Part shown: one piece after another, positions 35,094-45,374 of the stretch | Numbering within the stretch: position 1 is the stretch's first letter | Layout: each line of letters starts with the position of its first letter | DNA from: Cylindrodendrum hubeiense | Lineage: Eukaryota > Ascomycota > Sordariomycetes > Hypocreales > Nectriaceae | DNA: 64,000 bases | Direction of reading: 5' to 3' | Assembly: GCA_014621425.1 (NCBI GenBank) | Contig: JAANBB010000011.1 | Location: 186,001-250,000, forward strand | Position numbers and translations under genes: made by a program | Notes under the pieces: model-generated | The model's input: only the letters and a program-made list of their open reading frames with translations | Told to the model about the DNA's origin: nothing | Database searches by the model: none

Positions 35094-37130
35094 TTATATA
35101 ATAAATCGACCAGTGATTTCATCCATCGCAGAGCAAATATCTACAGTGTTTCCCCTGGACTTCATCTTGAACATTGCTTCAAGGAGTTGTCGTGTTTTTG
35201 TAATATATGAGCCCCACATTTCAGCTTTTTTGAAAACATTCAGAACCCAATCGCGATGAATTGGATCCCTAGCGGACAAACCAGCCAGGAAAAGAGATGA
35301 CGGTACAATTGAAGATGGCGAATTGGCGCGAGAAGGGTCGTATTGAATCTTGAGCTGACAGTGAAGTACTTTCGAGATGGAAATATTCGGATCAAAGGTT
35401 GGGAATGGCTGCTCATCATCAGTAACGTTGTACAATGTGGGAGGTATGAAAACACGAAGTTCAAAGTCATACTTACGTAGACTTGGTACAGGTATAGTAA
35501 TGTTGAGTGGAGAGCTGACAACTGAAGGTAGTAGCCATACTTTGTCGAATCAAGCACCTCCTCGACCAGAGTGTCCACGTCGGGCGCTTTGTCTTTGATA
35601 GTCACTTGATTCTCACACCGCTCAATTTCATATTGAATAACTTTGTAGAGTGACCTGACCTCTTCTGTTCGGATGGGCCGGGAAGTGATAAACTCGCTCT
35701 CCAATTGCCTCTGTAACTGTACCTCAAAATCTGCGACGCGCTTGCGGAGGATATCAGCGCGAAGCAAGTCAATGAAAGGACCTAACGATGGGGTATTAGG
35801 AGCATGTGTGTTAAAATCAAAAATGAATGACAAGTTTGGTGACTGTTGTAGCCGGTCAATGAGCACCCCGCCACCTAACCGAAAACACGCAGCACGCGCA
35901 TCTAAGATAGCGAGGCGAAGAATAATGCGCCGGGTTAAACTGTTGGAATCTCCCAGTACCTTTTCGCCCTCCCTGGTTGAGATGACGTCGATGGCTGTCG
36001 CGATAAGACCAAGAAAAGAGTCGACGCTGGCTCCCATCACATGTACCTTCTTGACGCGCACGAATATTGCAGATAGGAGGCCGTCGATTTCCGAACTATG
36101 GCTTTGCCTGAATATTTCGAACGACTCTTCTGCAAGTCGGTCAAATTTGTTGGCTTGTTCGACATAAGATGCGTCCTTTATGGATAAGTGAGAAGCTGAA
36201 AATGCAAGAATGGCATGGAAGAGTGGAGGGAAAGAAAGAGACTGGGAGAATGCGGAGACGAATAGGTTGTTGGAATTTTTAGACCGATCATCAACCTTTG
36301 AGTAGCCTTTGATAACTTCTAGGTAGTGTTGGATGAGGTGGCGATTGTCGTCATTGAAGGTGGAGATTGAATTCCCTGTGCTATCAGGTGTGGTATTTTT
36401 CTCTGGTCTCAGGTCGGGCTGCGTTATTTCTGGATCATGCTCCCCTGATGGCCATTCGTAGGATGATAAGGCTTGGGTTGACTCGGACAACTGGAGTATT
36501 GAAGGGTCCACCGCTGGTAAAGGTATGAAATCCAGCCCTTCGCCTGCCAGGTTTAAATCCAAAAAGTCAGACCCGAGATCGAAATCCAGGGCAATGTTCG
36601 CAAGCTGGTCGGACCCGAGATCAAAATCCAGGATGGTTTCCCCAAGCTGATCTGGTTGGTAATTGGTGAGCCCATTCACCTCATAGGGATCCTCTTCTGG
36701 TTGATGTTCACGAGCCTGACCGATAGTAGCGAGTGTTGAAGGAGAATTAGTAGTGTACTGGCCACTGGAGTCGTCATTGGGCGTTTGGGTCGTTGTTCTT
36801 GGTGCCGTCGCGTTGTTCTTCACTGTCGAGCGCAGCAGGCGCTGTCCAATTGTCCGTCTGCGCTTCGGTGGTGGTGCATACTGCTCCCCGGATTCGGGCG
36901 CATTCCACCGGCATTGAAACCCAAGCCTTTGGCAATTGGCGCATTTCGAGGGTGGCTCCTTTTCATTTTGGGAGGTTGACGGGCTTACTTCGCACCGAAC
37001 TTTCCGAATTCTGCATGTGTAACAAACTGGAATCGGCCGTCATTACTTGTCCACCATGCCGAACGATAGACCTACTAGCACGTGAGCGTTGTCGTACTGT
37101 CAAAGGCTGCGGCGAGGTTTCTGGGCTCAT
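35094..37130 (-). CDS. Zn2Cys6 transcription factor
   Basis: Three exons, 37130-37076, 37026-35477 and about 35408-35094, give about 639 aa. The zinc cluster begins at the exon 1/2 join: CYTC-RIRKVR-C then, after a long insert, CANC-QRLGFQ-C, i.e. C-x2-C-x6-C-x18-C-x2-C-x6-C. The loop between halves is longer than the usual 5-9 residues, but all six Cys are present. A basic stretch (PPPKRRRTIGQRLLR) follows, then an acidic segment with the repeat LDFDLGSD (twice), a likely activation region, and the helical fungal regulatory domain to the end (domain like Fungal_trans_2). Intron 1 (49 nt) has a good branch site TAATGAC. The third exon start could also be 35411. It lies end to end with the ACS transporter and is the best candidate regulator of the local cluster. 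Confidence 0.85.
36555..36655. repeat. Coding repeat in the acidic region of the Zn2Cys6 gene
   Basis: Two related units of about 50 bp encode LDFDLGSDQLANI and LDFDLGSDFLDLN. The shared core is about 25 bases with few differences, so this is a recent internal duplication of a possible activation motif. Confidence 0.7.
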
Positions 37131-37527
37131 AATTATTTCGATTAAAATGGGATGAACGACGCTGTTCATCAAATGTCAGCCCAAGCGAATGAATGGCTCT
37201 TTAAATAAAACAGGTAAAAGATTGGATGAGATGTATTAACTAACCTTTACAGATTAAGTGCACCCAGATAACGTTATGTAAGCTTTCCCCTCATTTTGCA
37301 TGTCCACAGTTCATTGTCCTACCCTAGAACCCAGTAGGATTTATTCAACACAACGTACACAATCACTGATAGTTACGCTTCATTGAGTTCTTTAATTGAC
37401 TCCCGGGGTTTTAAAAATTGAATTCTCAACTCTACAGTTTCCAATTTTCTGCACAATATCCCTCGAAGAGTTTGGGATCCTTTTAAGCTTGAACCTTTAC
37501 ACGAATCAAGTTGTTCTTGTAAATCTC
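37131..37527. other. Promoter region of the Zn2Cys6 gene and 3' flank of the Rid gene
   Basis: 397 bases of AT-rich sequence with no gene recognised. Confidence 0.5.
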
Positions 37528-37944
37528 TTATAGGTGAGCGTCACGCCCCTTGTATGCCTCAACTTCGATTTCAATCAGCATTTGGGGGAATGCTAGACGA
37601 GGCACACCAATAGAGGTCCAGATTGGCCGGTGACCAGGGATTCGCTTCTTCAACTTCTCGGAGACATAGTCAAACGAGGCTCCGATGTCGACGTGATACG
37701 AGCGAATTGAGTACACGTCCTCCCATCCACGAAGGCCGACGGTTTGGAGAACGCGGTTCACGTTCTCAAATGCAAGATCGATCTGGCCCTTCAGATCATT
37801 GGCGTCCATTTTTCCAGTGTTGTCCCAGCCTCCCTGACCAGAGCATTTGACGATATCGCCAAGGACAACCGCTTGCGAATAATGGCAAAGGTCGCTGTGT
37901 TTCTGGCCAGCGCCAGTTTCATTGTAATACTGAAGGTTGGACAT
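37528..37944 (-). CDS. Rid/YjgF family protein (reactive enamine/imine deaminase or relative)
   Basis: Single exon, 138 aa, the full length for the YjgF/YER057c/UK114 fold. Recognisable parts are SQAVVLGDIVKCSGQGGWD, QIDLAFENVNRVLQTVGL, and the C-terminal RPIWTSIGVPRLAFPQMLIEIEVEAYKG. Archetypal RidA has a conserved Arg at the position equivalent to VPRLAFP, present here, followed by a Glu in the last strand (IEIEVEAY). Known RidA members hydrolyse reactive enamine/imine intermediates; some relatives act in catabolic pathways as deaminases or lyases. It is divergent from the MBL-fold gene with a 576-bp shared upstream region, which suggests co-regulation and a pathway role rather than housekeeping. 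Confidence 0.85.
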   Translation of the reverse strand: MSNLQYYNETGAGQKHSDLCHYSQAVVLGDIVKCSGQGGWDNTGKMDANDLKGQIDLAFENVNRVLQTVGLRGWEDVYSIRSYHVDIGASFDYVSEKLKKRIPGHRPIWTSIGVPRLAFPQMLIEIEVEAYKGRDAHL

Positions 37945-38520
37945 GTTGACTTGAAGAGATGGTTGTCTTTAGAATGGAAGTTAGTCAATCATGTAGTAGG
38001 TATGACCATTGTGGATCACTTACCAGTGACCTTAGCTGGAGGCTGATCGACTCTAGGGATGCGAAACTGAATGCACAAGGTAAAACGTAGTTGAAATTAA
38101 TCAATGAATTTGAGATGAACATTCTATATAAAATACGACGTGAATTAATATTTCGGGATTTATTTCTGTCGCCACCTCGGGATTTATTTTCGTCCCCACC
38201 TCGGGATTCAAATTACTTCTCCACTTTGAAGTGGATTGGTGACTCCACTCGGGATTCAAGTCTCCAAGCCTCCATGTCTCCACCTCACCATAAAGCCCGA
38301 CGTGTCGGACATTGCTCACACCGTTCACTAATCTCGCCTGCGGAGCAAGTGGGATTGATAGGTGTGTCTATCCAACGCCATATACGTGTGTCACGATGGA
38401 CTAGGTGCTATTTAAATTGAAAGTTAGACAACGACAGTTCTTTTGTCTGTTCCACCAGATTCGGGCGTATTTACTTGCACGTTCACATCAAGTGCTTATC
38501 CTACCTTGCCCCGACTTAAA
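37945..38520. promoter_or_regulatory. Shared promoter of the Rid and MBL-fold genes with CGGGATTTA repeats
   Basis: Three tandem copies of a 22- to 23-bp unit lie at about 38152-38210, each with CGGGATTTA or CGGGATTCA followed by a pyrimidine run and CCACCT. A further CGGGATTCAAGTCTCC stands near 38249. CGGGATTTA also recurs in the promoter at 53139-53170. Confidence 0.65.
38152..38210. repeat. Tandem 22/23-bp repeat containing CGGGATTTA
   Basis: Three imperfect copies in the Rid/MBL intergenic region; the last copy has CGGGATTCA. Position and CGG content make them candidate operator repeats. Confidence 0.7.
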
Positions 38521-39948
38521 ATGTCCGCCACTGTCTTAGAACTGCCGCCCGGGAACGGCACTGTACGCCTGCAAGTTATCGACACAGGATCTAAGCTCCT
38601 TTGCAAGGCTGAAACGTTGCTTGAGCCTGGAATTCCTGGACATGAATACTTGAATCTTCCCAACGTCTGTTGGCTTGTTGAGAACTTGAACACCGGGAAG
38701 AAAGTTTTGTTTGATTGTGGAGTTCGTAAGAACTTCAAAGACCTCCCTCCGGCGGCCTTAGAGGTCTTGAGAGTTTCCACGCCAGGCCTTCATGTGGATT
38801 TCGATGTACATGATATTCTAGTGAAATCGAAAGTCGACCCAGGAACACTTGGTACGATCCCCATTCCTAAGTAGAGAGCATTCAAGTTGACTCATGGCTA
38901 ATCCTGGTGTAGATTGGATCATCTGGAGCCACCATCATTGGGATCACGTAAGGACCCTTGAAAATATCAATTTTCATTGGCAAGACACAAGCTAACAATA
39001 TGCAATAGACTGGTGATCCGACTCGATTCCCGCCAAATGTGGGCATCGTTGTTGGGCCGGAGTTTTCTGCTACACATCTGCCTGGGTACCCAAGTAATCC
39101 GAAATCTGAGATGGTGGAGAAAGACTTTGTGTAAGCTGTTTCCATTCCATTTTCAGTATCATTAGAGTCGCTAATTCTCTGCTTAAATATTCAAGGGGAC
39201 GTCCGTTTTGGGAACTCGACTTTGATACCAACCGCACCATAGGTGGGCTTAGAGCTTATGATTTCTGGGGTGATGGCAGTCTATACCTATTAGACACTCC
39301 TGGGGTATGTATAGCCGTATTTTATGCCTCACATTGTCTGCTAACATTATAATTTAGCACTCGGTTGGTCACATTAGCGCATTGGCTCGCACCAGCGATA
39401 TGAACTTCGTATTCATGGGAGGAGATATTTGCCATTTTCCTGGTGTATTTCGACCTTCGCCATATATCCCTTTACCTAACCAGATGACAAAGGCAGCCCG
39501 GCTTGACACGTACTTTGCGTGCCCCTGCGCTGCCTCAACCTTCACCTCGATCCATCCTAAAGGGGAGGAGGCGGGCAGGCGTGAGCCGTTTTACAAGCCA
39601 TCATCTGGACCCTTGAGTATCTACCAGGATCCGAGTCTCGCGTATAGCACTGTTCAAAGACTCATTGAATTCGATGCCCATCCTGATGTCATGGTTTGCA
39701 TTGCTCATGATCCGGCTGTGGCTGAGACCCTGCCCACGATGAACAAGGGGCCAGCCAACGAGATTAACGGGTGGAAAGAAAAAGGGTACAAGGAGGCTTG
39801 TCATTGGGGATTTTTGAACCAGCTACCTCGAGCAGGGAAGCCCGGCCGACCAAAGTTAGTTGAGAAGTACAAATGTGAGGGAACGCTGTATGATGATGTG
39901 GAAGGTTTAAAGACTGGCCATAGCAATCATTTCAAATCACTCCTCTAA
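38521..39948 (+). CDS. Metallo-beta-lactamase-fold hydrolase (lactonase/lactamase-like)
   Basis: Five exons, 38521-38851, 38913-38947, 39009-39130, 39196-39304 and 39358-39948, give 395 aa. The metal-binding motif reads SHHHWDHTGD at about residues 116-125 (HxHxDH), after VCWLVENLNTGKKVLFDCGVRK, and DTPGHSVGHISAL supplies the next metal His. MGGD gives the bridging Asp and CIAHDP a later His. This layout matches the fungal MBL-fold enzymes related to AHL lactonases and to the Fusarium lactamase that opens benzoxazolinones; which bond is cut here is not known. No signal peptide, so it is intracellular. The gene ends only 51 bp from the convergent C2H2 regulator. All metal ligands expected are present. 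Confidence 0.85.
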
Positions 39949-39999
39949 AGGGGCTGTAGATCGTTAGAGGCATTAAAGCGGGTATGTTACAGTAGTTCA

Positions 40000-42486
40000 T
40001 TATGCCATAGAATCCTCTATAAGCCTTGCATATTCCCCCAAGCTCCGACCAAGTAACTGAGTGAATGGTGTGCTACCGGGAGACATAAAGATGTGTGCCC
40101 AGATTCTTAAGTTGGATACTGCAAGGTCTCCTATGCTTGGATTGGGGGTCAAGTCATCCATGTCATCGATGGAAGACCAAGCGATCTTTGTGAGGTCCCA
40201 GATTCGCTCAAGGATCCTACGTTCCTCTTTAATTACATTAGCTAGGATTCAGTGATCTCAATGCCATGATGAAAGTAGGCTTACCTTCGCTCGGCGATGA
40301 CCCATCACAAAACCCGTAGATCCACTTCGCTATAAAGATGACACATTCAAAGCTCGACAGTAGGCTTTCGAGACTCCAACAATTGACCTGTGAGCGGACG
40401 AAAAGCATGACGCCAGTCATCGCAGGTCCCTCCAGAACCTCGATGCTTTGTGTTATGATCAGGGAGAAGCTCTCGCTTGGGGGTATTTGCAACCCACTAC
40501 TTTTCTTTAAAGCAGCTCCAATTTGTGCAGGATCCCCCGTGTACACCAGCTTCAGACTATGACCGATATCCATAACTAGGCGTACGTAAACTAGTCGAAT
40601 TAAACACCTCGTGTCGTTGAGCACGCCGTCTTGGCCTACAGATGGCGATTCGGATGGTTTAGATTTGATGCTGTGGAAAGCTTCAAGACACTGACCAGCT
40701 GCTCTTCTACAAAACCACCTGTCAGCTCGACGGTCTTTCATGAAATGTGAAGATAAAGAAATCTGGTGTAAGTTTGGGTGCATCGACACTTTTACTTACT
40801 CGATCCGATCAGATTGTGTATTATTCTGAGGACTAGAAGTGGAATCAAATACCATATCTTTCATCAGTGACACACGTTGAGTGAGAAGTGAAGAAATGAT
40901 ATAGAGAGTTGCTGGTGTGGGATCGGGGTTGAAATTCACTGTGCCCTCGAGGAATCTCTCGAAAAATAAACGGAGCCCATGCGTGATTAGAACTGGTGAT
41001 TCTCGATGTTTCTCAAACTCCTCGGGTGTGGATATGCTCCAGACCTTTTGTGGGCAGGGCAATCGGACATGTGGGCCGATTTTCAGCGAAATGGGCAAGA
41101 ATTCGAAAAGGAAATTCTGAACCAAAGCCGTAGATAATCCAAATATCTCGGTACGTCTATTGGTCTCGGCCTTTACCCATTCGCGATATTCCACTTGTTG
41201 AATACCAGATGTGGAACCGTTATTGATTCCAAGGCAGAATACGAGACCACTTTGCAAAGCACCAAGCTGTTGGGGAAGAGTAAGGGACTGTTCTCGTTTC
41301 ACGTATTCACTGAGCAAAATGAACACACCCGCTAGCTGAAGTGGACTGATAAAGCTCCATTAGTAATTGTTCACTCGCGTGAGTTTCATTTCACATACTG
41401 TGGAGATTGCCGTGAGAGATGCTCTGGCGATGTCCACAACTTGAGAGCAATATTTCTGCTTGCCTTGAACAAAGACGTTGCGTTTCGGGTTTCCAAGAGC
41501 AACTGAGCGCCAATAGCGAGAATGGCCAGATGCAGTGAGACATGAGTGTCCTCGGGTCGAATACTTTCGTGGATAAAGCTGAACCGGCTTTGTTGCATGT
41601 AAGTTTTGAAGTACCTCTTGATAGACCGCGTGGGGGGTGGAATGAAGTCGGGAAGCTGCTCTAAATAAGGCCGCAGTAGATCATCCGAAAGATCTATATG
41701 GCCTAAGGCAAGATTATTAGCCGTGTCAGTCGTAAATGCGCTACTTGGTTCTGGAGTGGCGAGAGAAAAAAACGTTGAGTTTTCTGTATCAATGGTATCG
41801 GACACGGAGCTGCTGTGTCGCTCTGGGTAGGACGTGTTTTGTGTTTGATCGGGTGAGACGGAGGAGGCCTGGGCCACCTGCCGTAGACCACTATTCCTCA
41901 GGAATGTCGTGAAGTCGTACAAGGGGTCATCCTTGGCGGGTGGATCTAGAATCGATGAATCTGAGATTTGATGAGCTTAACTCGCAATATTGAGACGCTG
42001 TACGGGCAAGCACCGTGGGAAATTCGGCGCCATTGGCAGGGAATGAGTACGCACACATATGGTGGTACTCCGGAGGAAGAGGTAGAGTTCTGTCGGATAA
42101 CGCGGTCGTCTGGCTGGGTCGTGGCCCAGTGTCTCCAATTGCGACAGGCGTGGAGTCGTTCACGTCGGTTGGAAGAGTACCGGTAGTGGAGAGGACGGCA
42201 TGGTCGATGGCTGCAAGAGTGGATGGCCGGTGAGCGAGCCTCTCATGGCGGCGTAGCAGATCGCGTCGGGCGAATGAGGCGCTACAATGGCACACGTAGG
42301 GCTTCTCTTTCGTGTCTGGAAACTGATGTAAGCGCTTACTGACGAGTAGGGGGCTTGTGAAAGGGGAGTGTGCATACGCGTGCGTATGTGACGCTGCAAA
42401 TGCTCGTGTCTCCGAAACCTGCTGTCGCAATAGGTGCAGAGATGCGGCCTGTCTGCTGGTTCTGGATGCGTACGGCCAGAGTCCAT
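40000..42486 (-). CDS. C2H2 transcription factor with fungal regulatory domain
   Basis: Six exons: 42486-42378, 42315-42004, 41960-41399, 41345-40800, 40718-40285 and 40241-40000, giving 734 aa. Two tandem zinc fingers lie at the N-terminus: CTYCDSRFRRHEHLQRHIRTH and, after the TKEKP-type linker, CHCSASFARRDLLRRHERLAH. The intron in the linker between fingers is spliced from ACGC|GTATGC to CCAG|ACACG. The fingers are followed by a Ser/Thr-rich linker and a long helical domain of the type shared with Zn2Cys6 regulators (Fungal_trans). Starts further upstream (42567) are possible. Intron 2 is very short (43 nt) and is the least certain. Such proteins control carbon or amino-acid use in other fungi. 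It is head to head with the Zn2Cys6 gene at 42809. Confidence 0.82.
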
Positions 42487-42808
42487 CGCGGGATGTGTTG
42501 TGGAGCATCTCAGCACTCCAACACGGGCGAGTTGGAGACTTGGAGATGCCGACGTCAAGGAGACCATGTGGAGTCGAAATTTGTGAATCCTGGCTTCTAA
42601 TTGGGCTGGTAGATTCGTCCAAGAGAGGGGCGATAAGCGTCGCAAAGGTTGGGCCTGGACCTCAGCTAGTGAACCTTGGCCTCCAGCGCGTCAAGCTTTC
42701 ATCAAGAATGTAAAGAGCGTCAAGAGCGTTCAGAGCATCGAGAGCGTCAAGAGCATCCAGAGTATCAACTTTACCCGTCTCAACTACTCGCATATCCCTC
42801 CACCCGCC
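42487..42808. promoter_or_regulatory. 322-bp shared promoter of two divergent regulator genes
   Basis: It contains a run of GAGCG-type repeats (AGAGCGTCAAGAGCGTTCAG and relatives, about 42713-42762), a purine-rich region just upstream of the Zn2Cys6 start. No other feature is recognised. Confidence 0.55.
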
Positions 42809-45255
42809 ATGTCCCCAATCATGGCTCGCCAAAGCCCATCAGTGCGGACTCATCATACCAGTCGCAAAAAGTTCGCCACACCTCCCGTCAAGTCGGCGTG
42901 CACCTCTTGGTAGGCAATTTTACCCCAATCCGCCCCGCACACGTCGACGCGCTGACCATGAAGCAGTCGAGCATCTCGACTACGATGTAGTGGGCACAGT
43001 CCTTGCAACCGCGTGAGTTTGCCCCAGTCGTGCGCTCGAGTGACGGACATCATTCTCATCCTCCAAAGTGCCTCAAAAAGGACCAGATCTGTGTCTTCAC
43101 GGAAAGCCGCAGAGGCCTGAAACCAGAGCCGACCCATCCAGCAAGGCGATCGTCTCGCATTGTTGAGAACTCTAAACCAAGCCAGGAATCGCCTTGTCCT
43201 CAGGATACCATTCTGGGAATCGACGACACCGTTTTTACACCAGACCAACAAGGAGTTCTCCCGTCACTCTACAACGATGACCTCAACATGATCCAATTCG
43301 ACGATATATTCGGAGGAGACTCAGATGAAGCACTGGACAATTTCTTTGCTGATGTATTCAGCTTGCCCGCCTATCCGCCGGTGGCAATCATCGACGAGTC
43401 CGTTGTTGATATTCCTCCACCACAACATATACCTGTTTTAAGAAGATACAAATCTGATGAAGAAGTGTGAGTGTCATCCTCCTGGTGGCCCAATTGATGT
43501 CTTCGGGCTTAAGCTAAGCCTCAATTACTCACTGTTGAATGACAATAGGATCTCGGCGTATTACGAACTGATCCACCCTGGATTTCCCATCCTGCCTCCA
43601 CCTCCAGAGCAAGATGTGGAGGACCATGCTGAACCCTGGGTACCAACTGGGCAATTCTTTTCCGATTACGAACCCTCATCACCTCTGATCTTGGCTATGC
43701 TGTCAATCCTCGTACTTCTGCCACATTCCAACGATGAGAACCCCTCCGACGAGACCGGCCAAGAGTTGCGCGCGGGATATGCTCAATCACTCGCCCAGTG
43801 TGCTATCGAGTGCATCGGAATTGCGTCAGGAATGGATACTCCAGGCTTGCCTTCATTCTCACGACCTCCTGTCCATCCTAATGTGCCAATTGAGCTTGAA
43901 ACGCCTATGGCTTTCTGTGTTTTAAGCGTGTACCAATACCTTCACCACGGAAATATCGGGAAAATGATCCAAATGGCTGAAGGAGCATTCGATTCTTCCA
44001 CCAGGTTATCCTTGCACAAACAAGACAGAGATGACAGCCCGTTCTCCGAAGCTAGAAGGAGAACGTGGTGGATAACTGTAAGTGAGGGCTCAAATTATTT
44101 TCAACCTTGTCTGATGAGTACTTCCAGTATCTTTGCATGTGCAACGCTTCTATTGTTAGCTGCAAAGTGAGTCACTAAACCCGAGAGACCTTTGATGTAA
44201 GAGTGTCCTAATTTGATAAGCCACCGACACGGCCAATGGCCATCGATGCGTTCACGACTCCATATCCTTCGATAGAAAACGACTCAGATGTATGTGTGGA
44301 TATAGCCGCAGAGGGACCAGTTGGCTGATTTGTCCAGTTATGGAGCAGATATATCCATGCGGAGGAGACGCTCGTTTCCGCCACTCTCCTCCTTGTCGCC
44401 CTTGTGAGGGGGGTTGATTCGCGGACCGCGATAACCGTCTTTCGCGAAAGTATCAGTCTCCTCGACTCAATCATAAAATCCCAGTTGAAAGAGATCTCCG
44501 ATGAAGAATATAGGCCACTGAGCTCAACTCACTCGCCGGAGTCAAGGGCTAGAGCTTGTATGAAAAAAGTCACATGGATACGATTAGCGAGGTACAATGC
44601 TGCGTTCAGTGCTAGGTTCCTATGCTAATGTACTATAGCTCAAACATAAAAACGCACAGATATCGGGCCTTTATGGATTCATTGGCCATTTTGAAACGCT
44701 TCGAGTCACTTCCATCATCAGATATGCCGGAAGGGTCAATTATTCCAACTCAGCCTTCCCGCCCTCAAGCGTCAAGTATAGCGTCTCAAATATTCCCATT
44801 TACGGTTTACGAGTCCAATGAAATATGCTTGGAATCATGCACAAGGATGGCAGCATCCCTTGAAGCTCTCAGCTCAGATATCCGAGGTGGGTTCACTCAA
44901 CTTGTTTTAAATCACGGCTCCTAAAGTTCCTTAGTTGCACCATTCGCTTGCTCGGTAGCACTCGCTGGCTACACCGCCTTGATGATCAGATACTTTCATA
45001 CCTCCATGGTGGAGGTATTGGACGAATCGCTTATTGCGACTGATGCAATCCGAGAGAGTTGTGATGAGGGCCTAAGGGCTGCCCTTCGTGCGCTCGATAA
45101 CTTCTCAGTCGGTTTTGCATGCATGAGAACGCTGAAAAGTAAGTATACAAAGCCAAGCCGTTAATTTCAAGCAAAGGAAGTCTCTAATGAATAATGAAAT
45201 GCCAATAGACCAGCTTCAGAGGGCTGCCGTTGCGTGCAAGGCAATCCAAATTTAA
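42809..45255 (+). CDS. Zn2Cys6 transcription factor
   Basis: Ten exons: 42809-42909, 42967-43012, 43069-43466, 43549-44077, 44128-44166, 44221-44289, 44338-44591, 44639-44886, 44935-45138 and 45209-45255, giving 644 aa. The zinc cluster is split over three exons and only appears after splicing: CTSC-RASRLR-C-SGHSP-C-NRC-LKKDQI-C, i.e. C-x2-C-x6-C-x5-C-x2-C-x6-C, near residue 31. An acidic linker (DDIFGGDSDEALDNFFAD) follows, then the fungal regulatory domain with AYYELIHPGFPILPPPPE and WWITYLCMCNASIVSCKPPTRP, the latter common in regulators of plant-polysaccharide and sugar use. Exons as short as 39 and 46 nt make automatic prediction error-prone. The target genes are unknown; the divergent C2H2 gene shares its promoter. 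Confidence 0.85.
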
Positions 45256-45374
45256 TCGTTGTTGGCCGTGTTAAAGCGGGCGCCTGTGTTAAAACTATGT
45301 CTACTTTCTAGCCCTTAGGGATCTTTAATAATTCTCTAGATCACCATTGGACATTTATTCATGGCTGTAGTATG

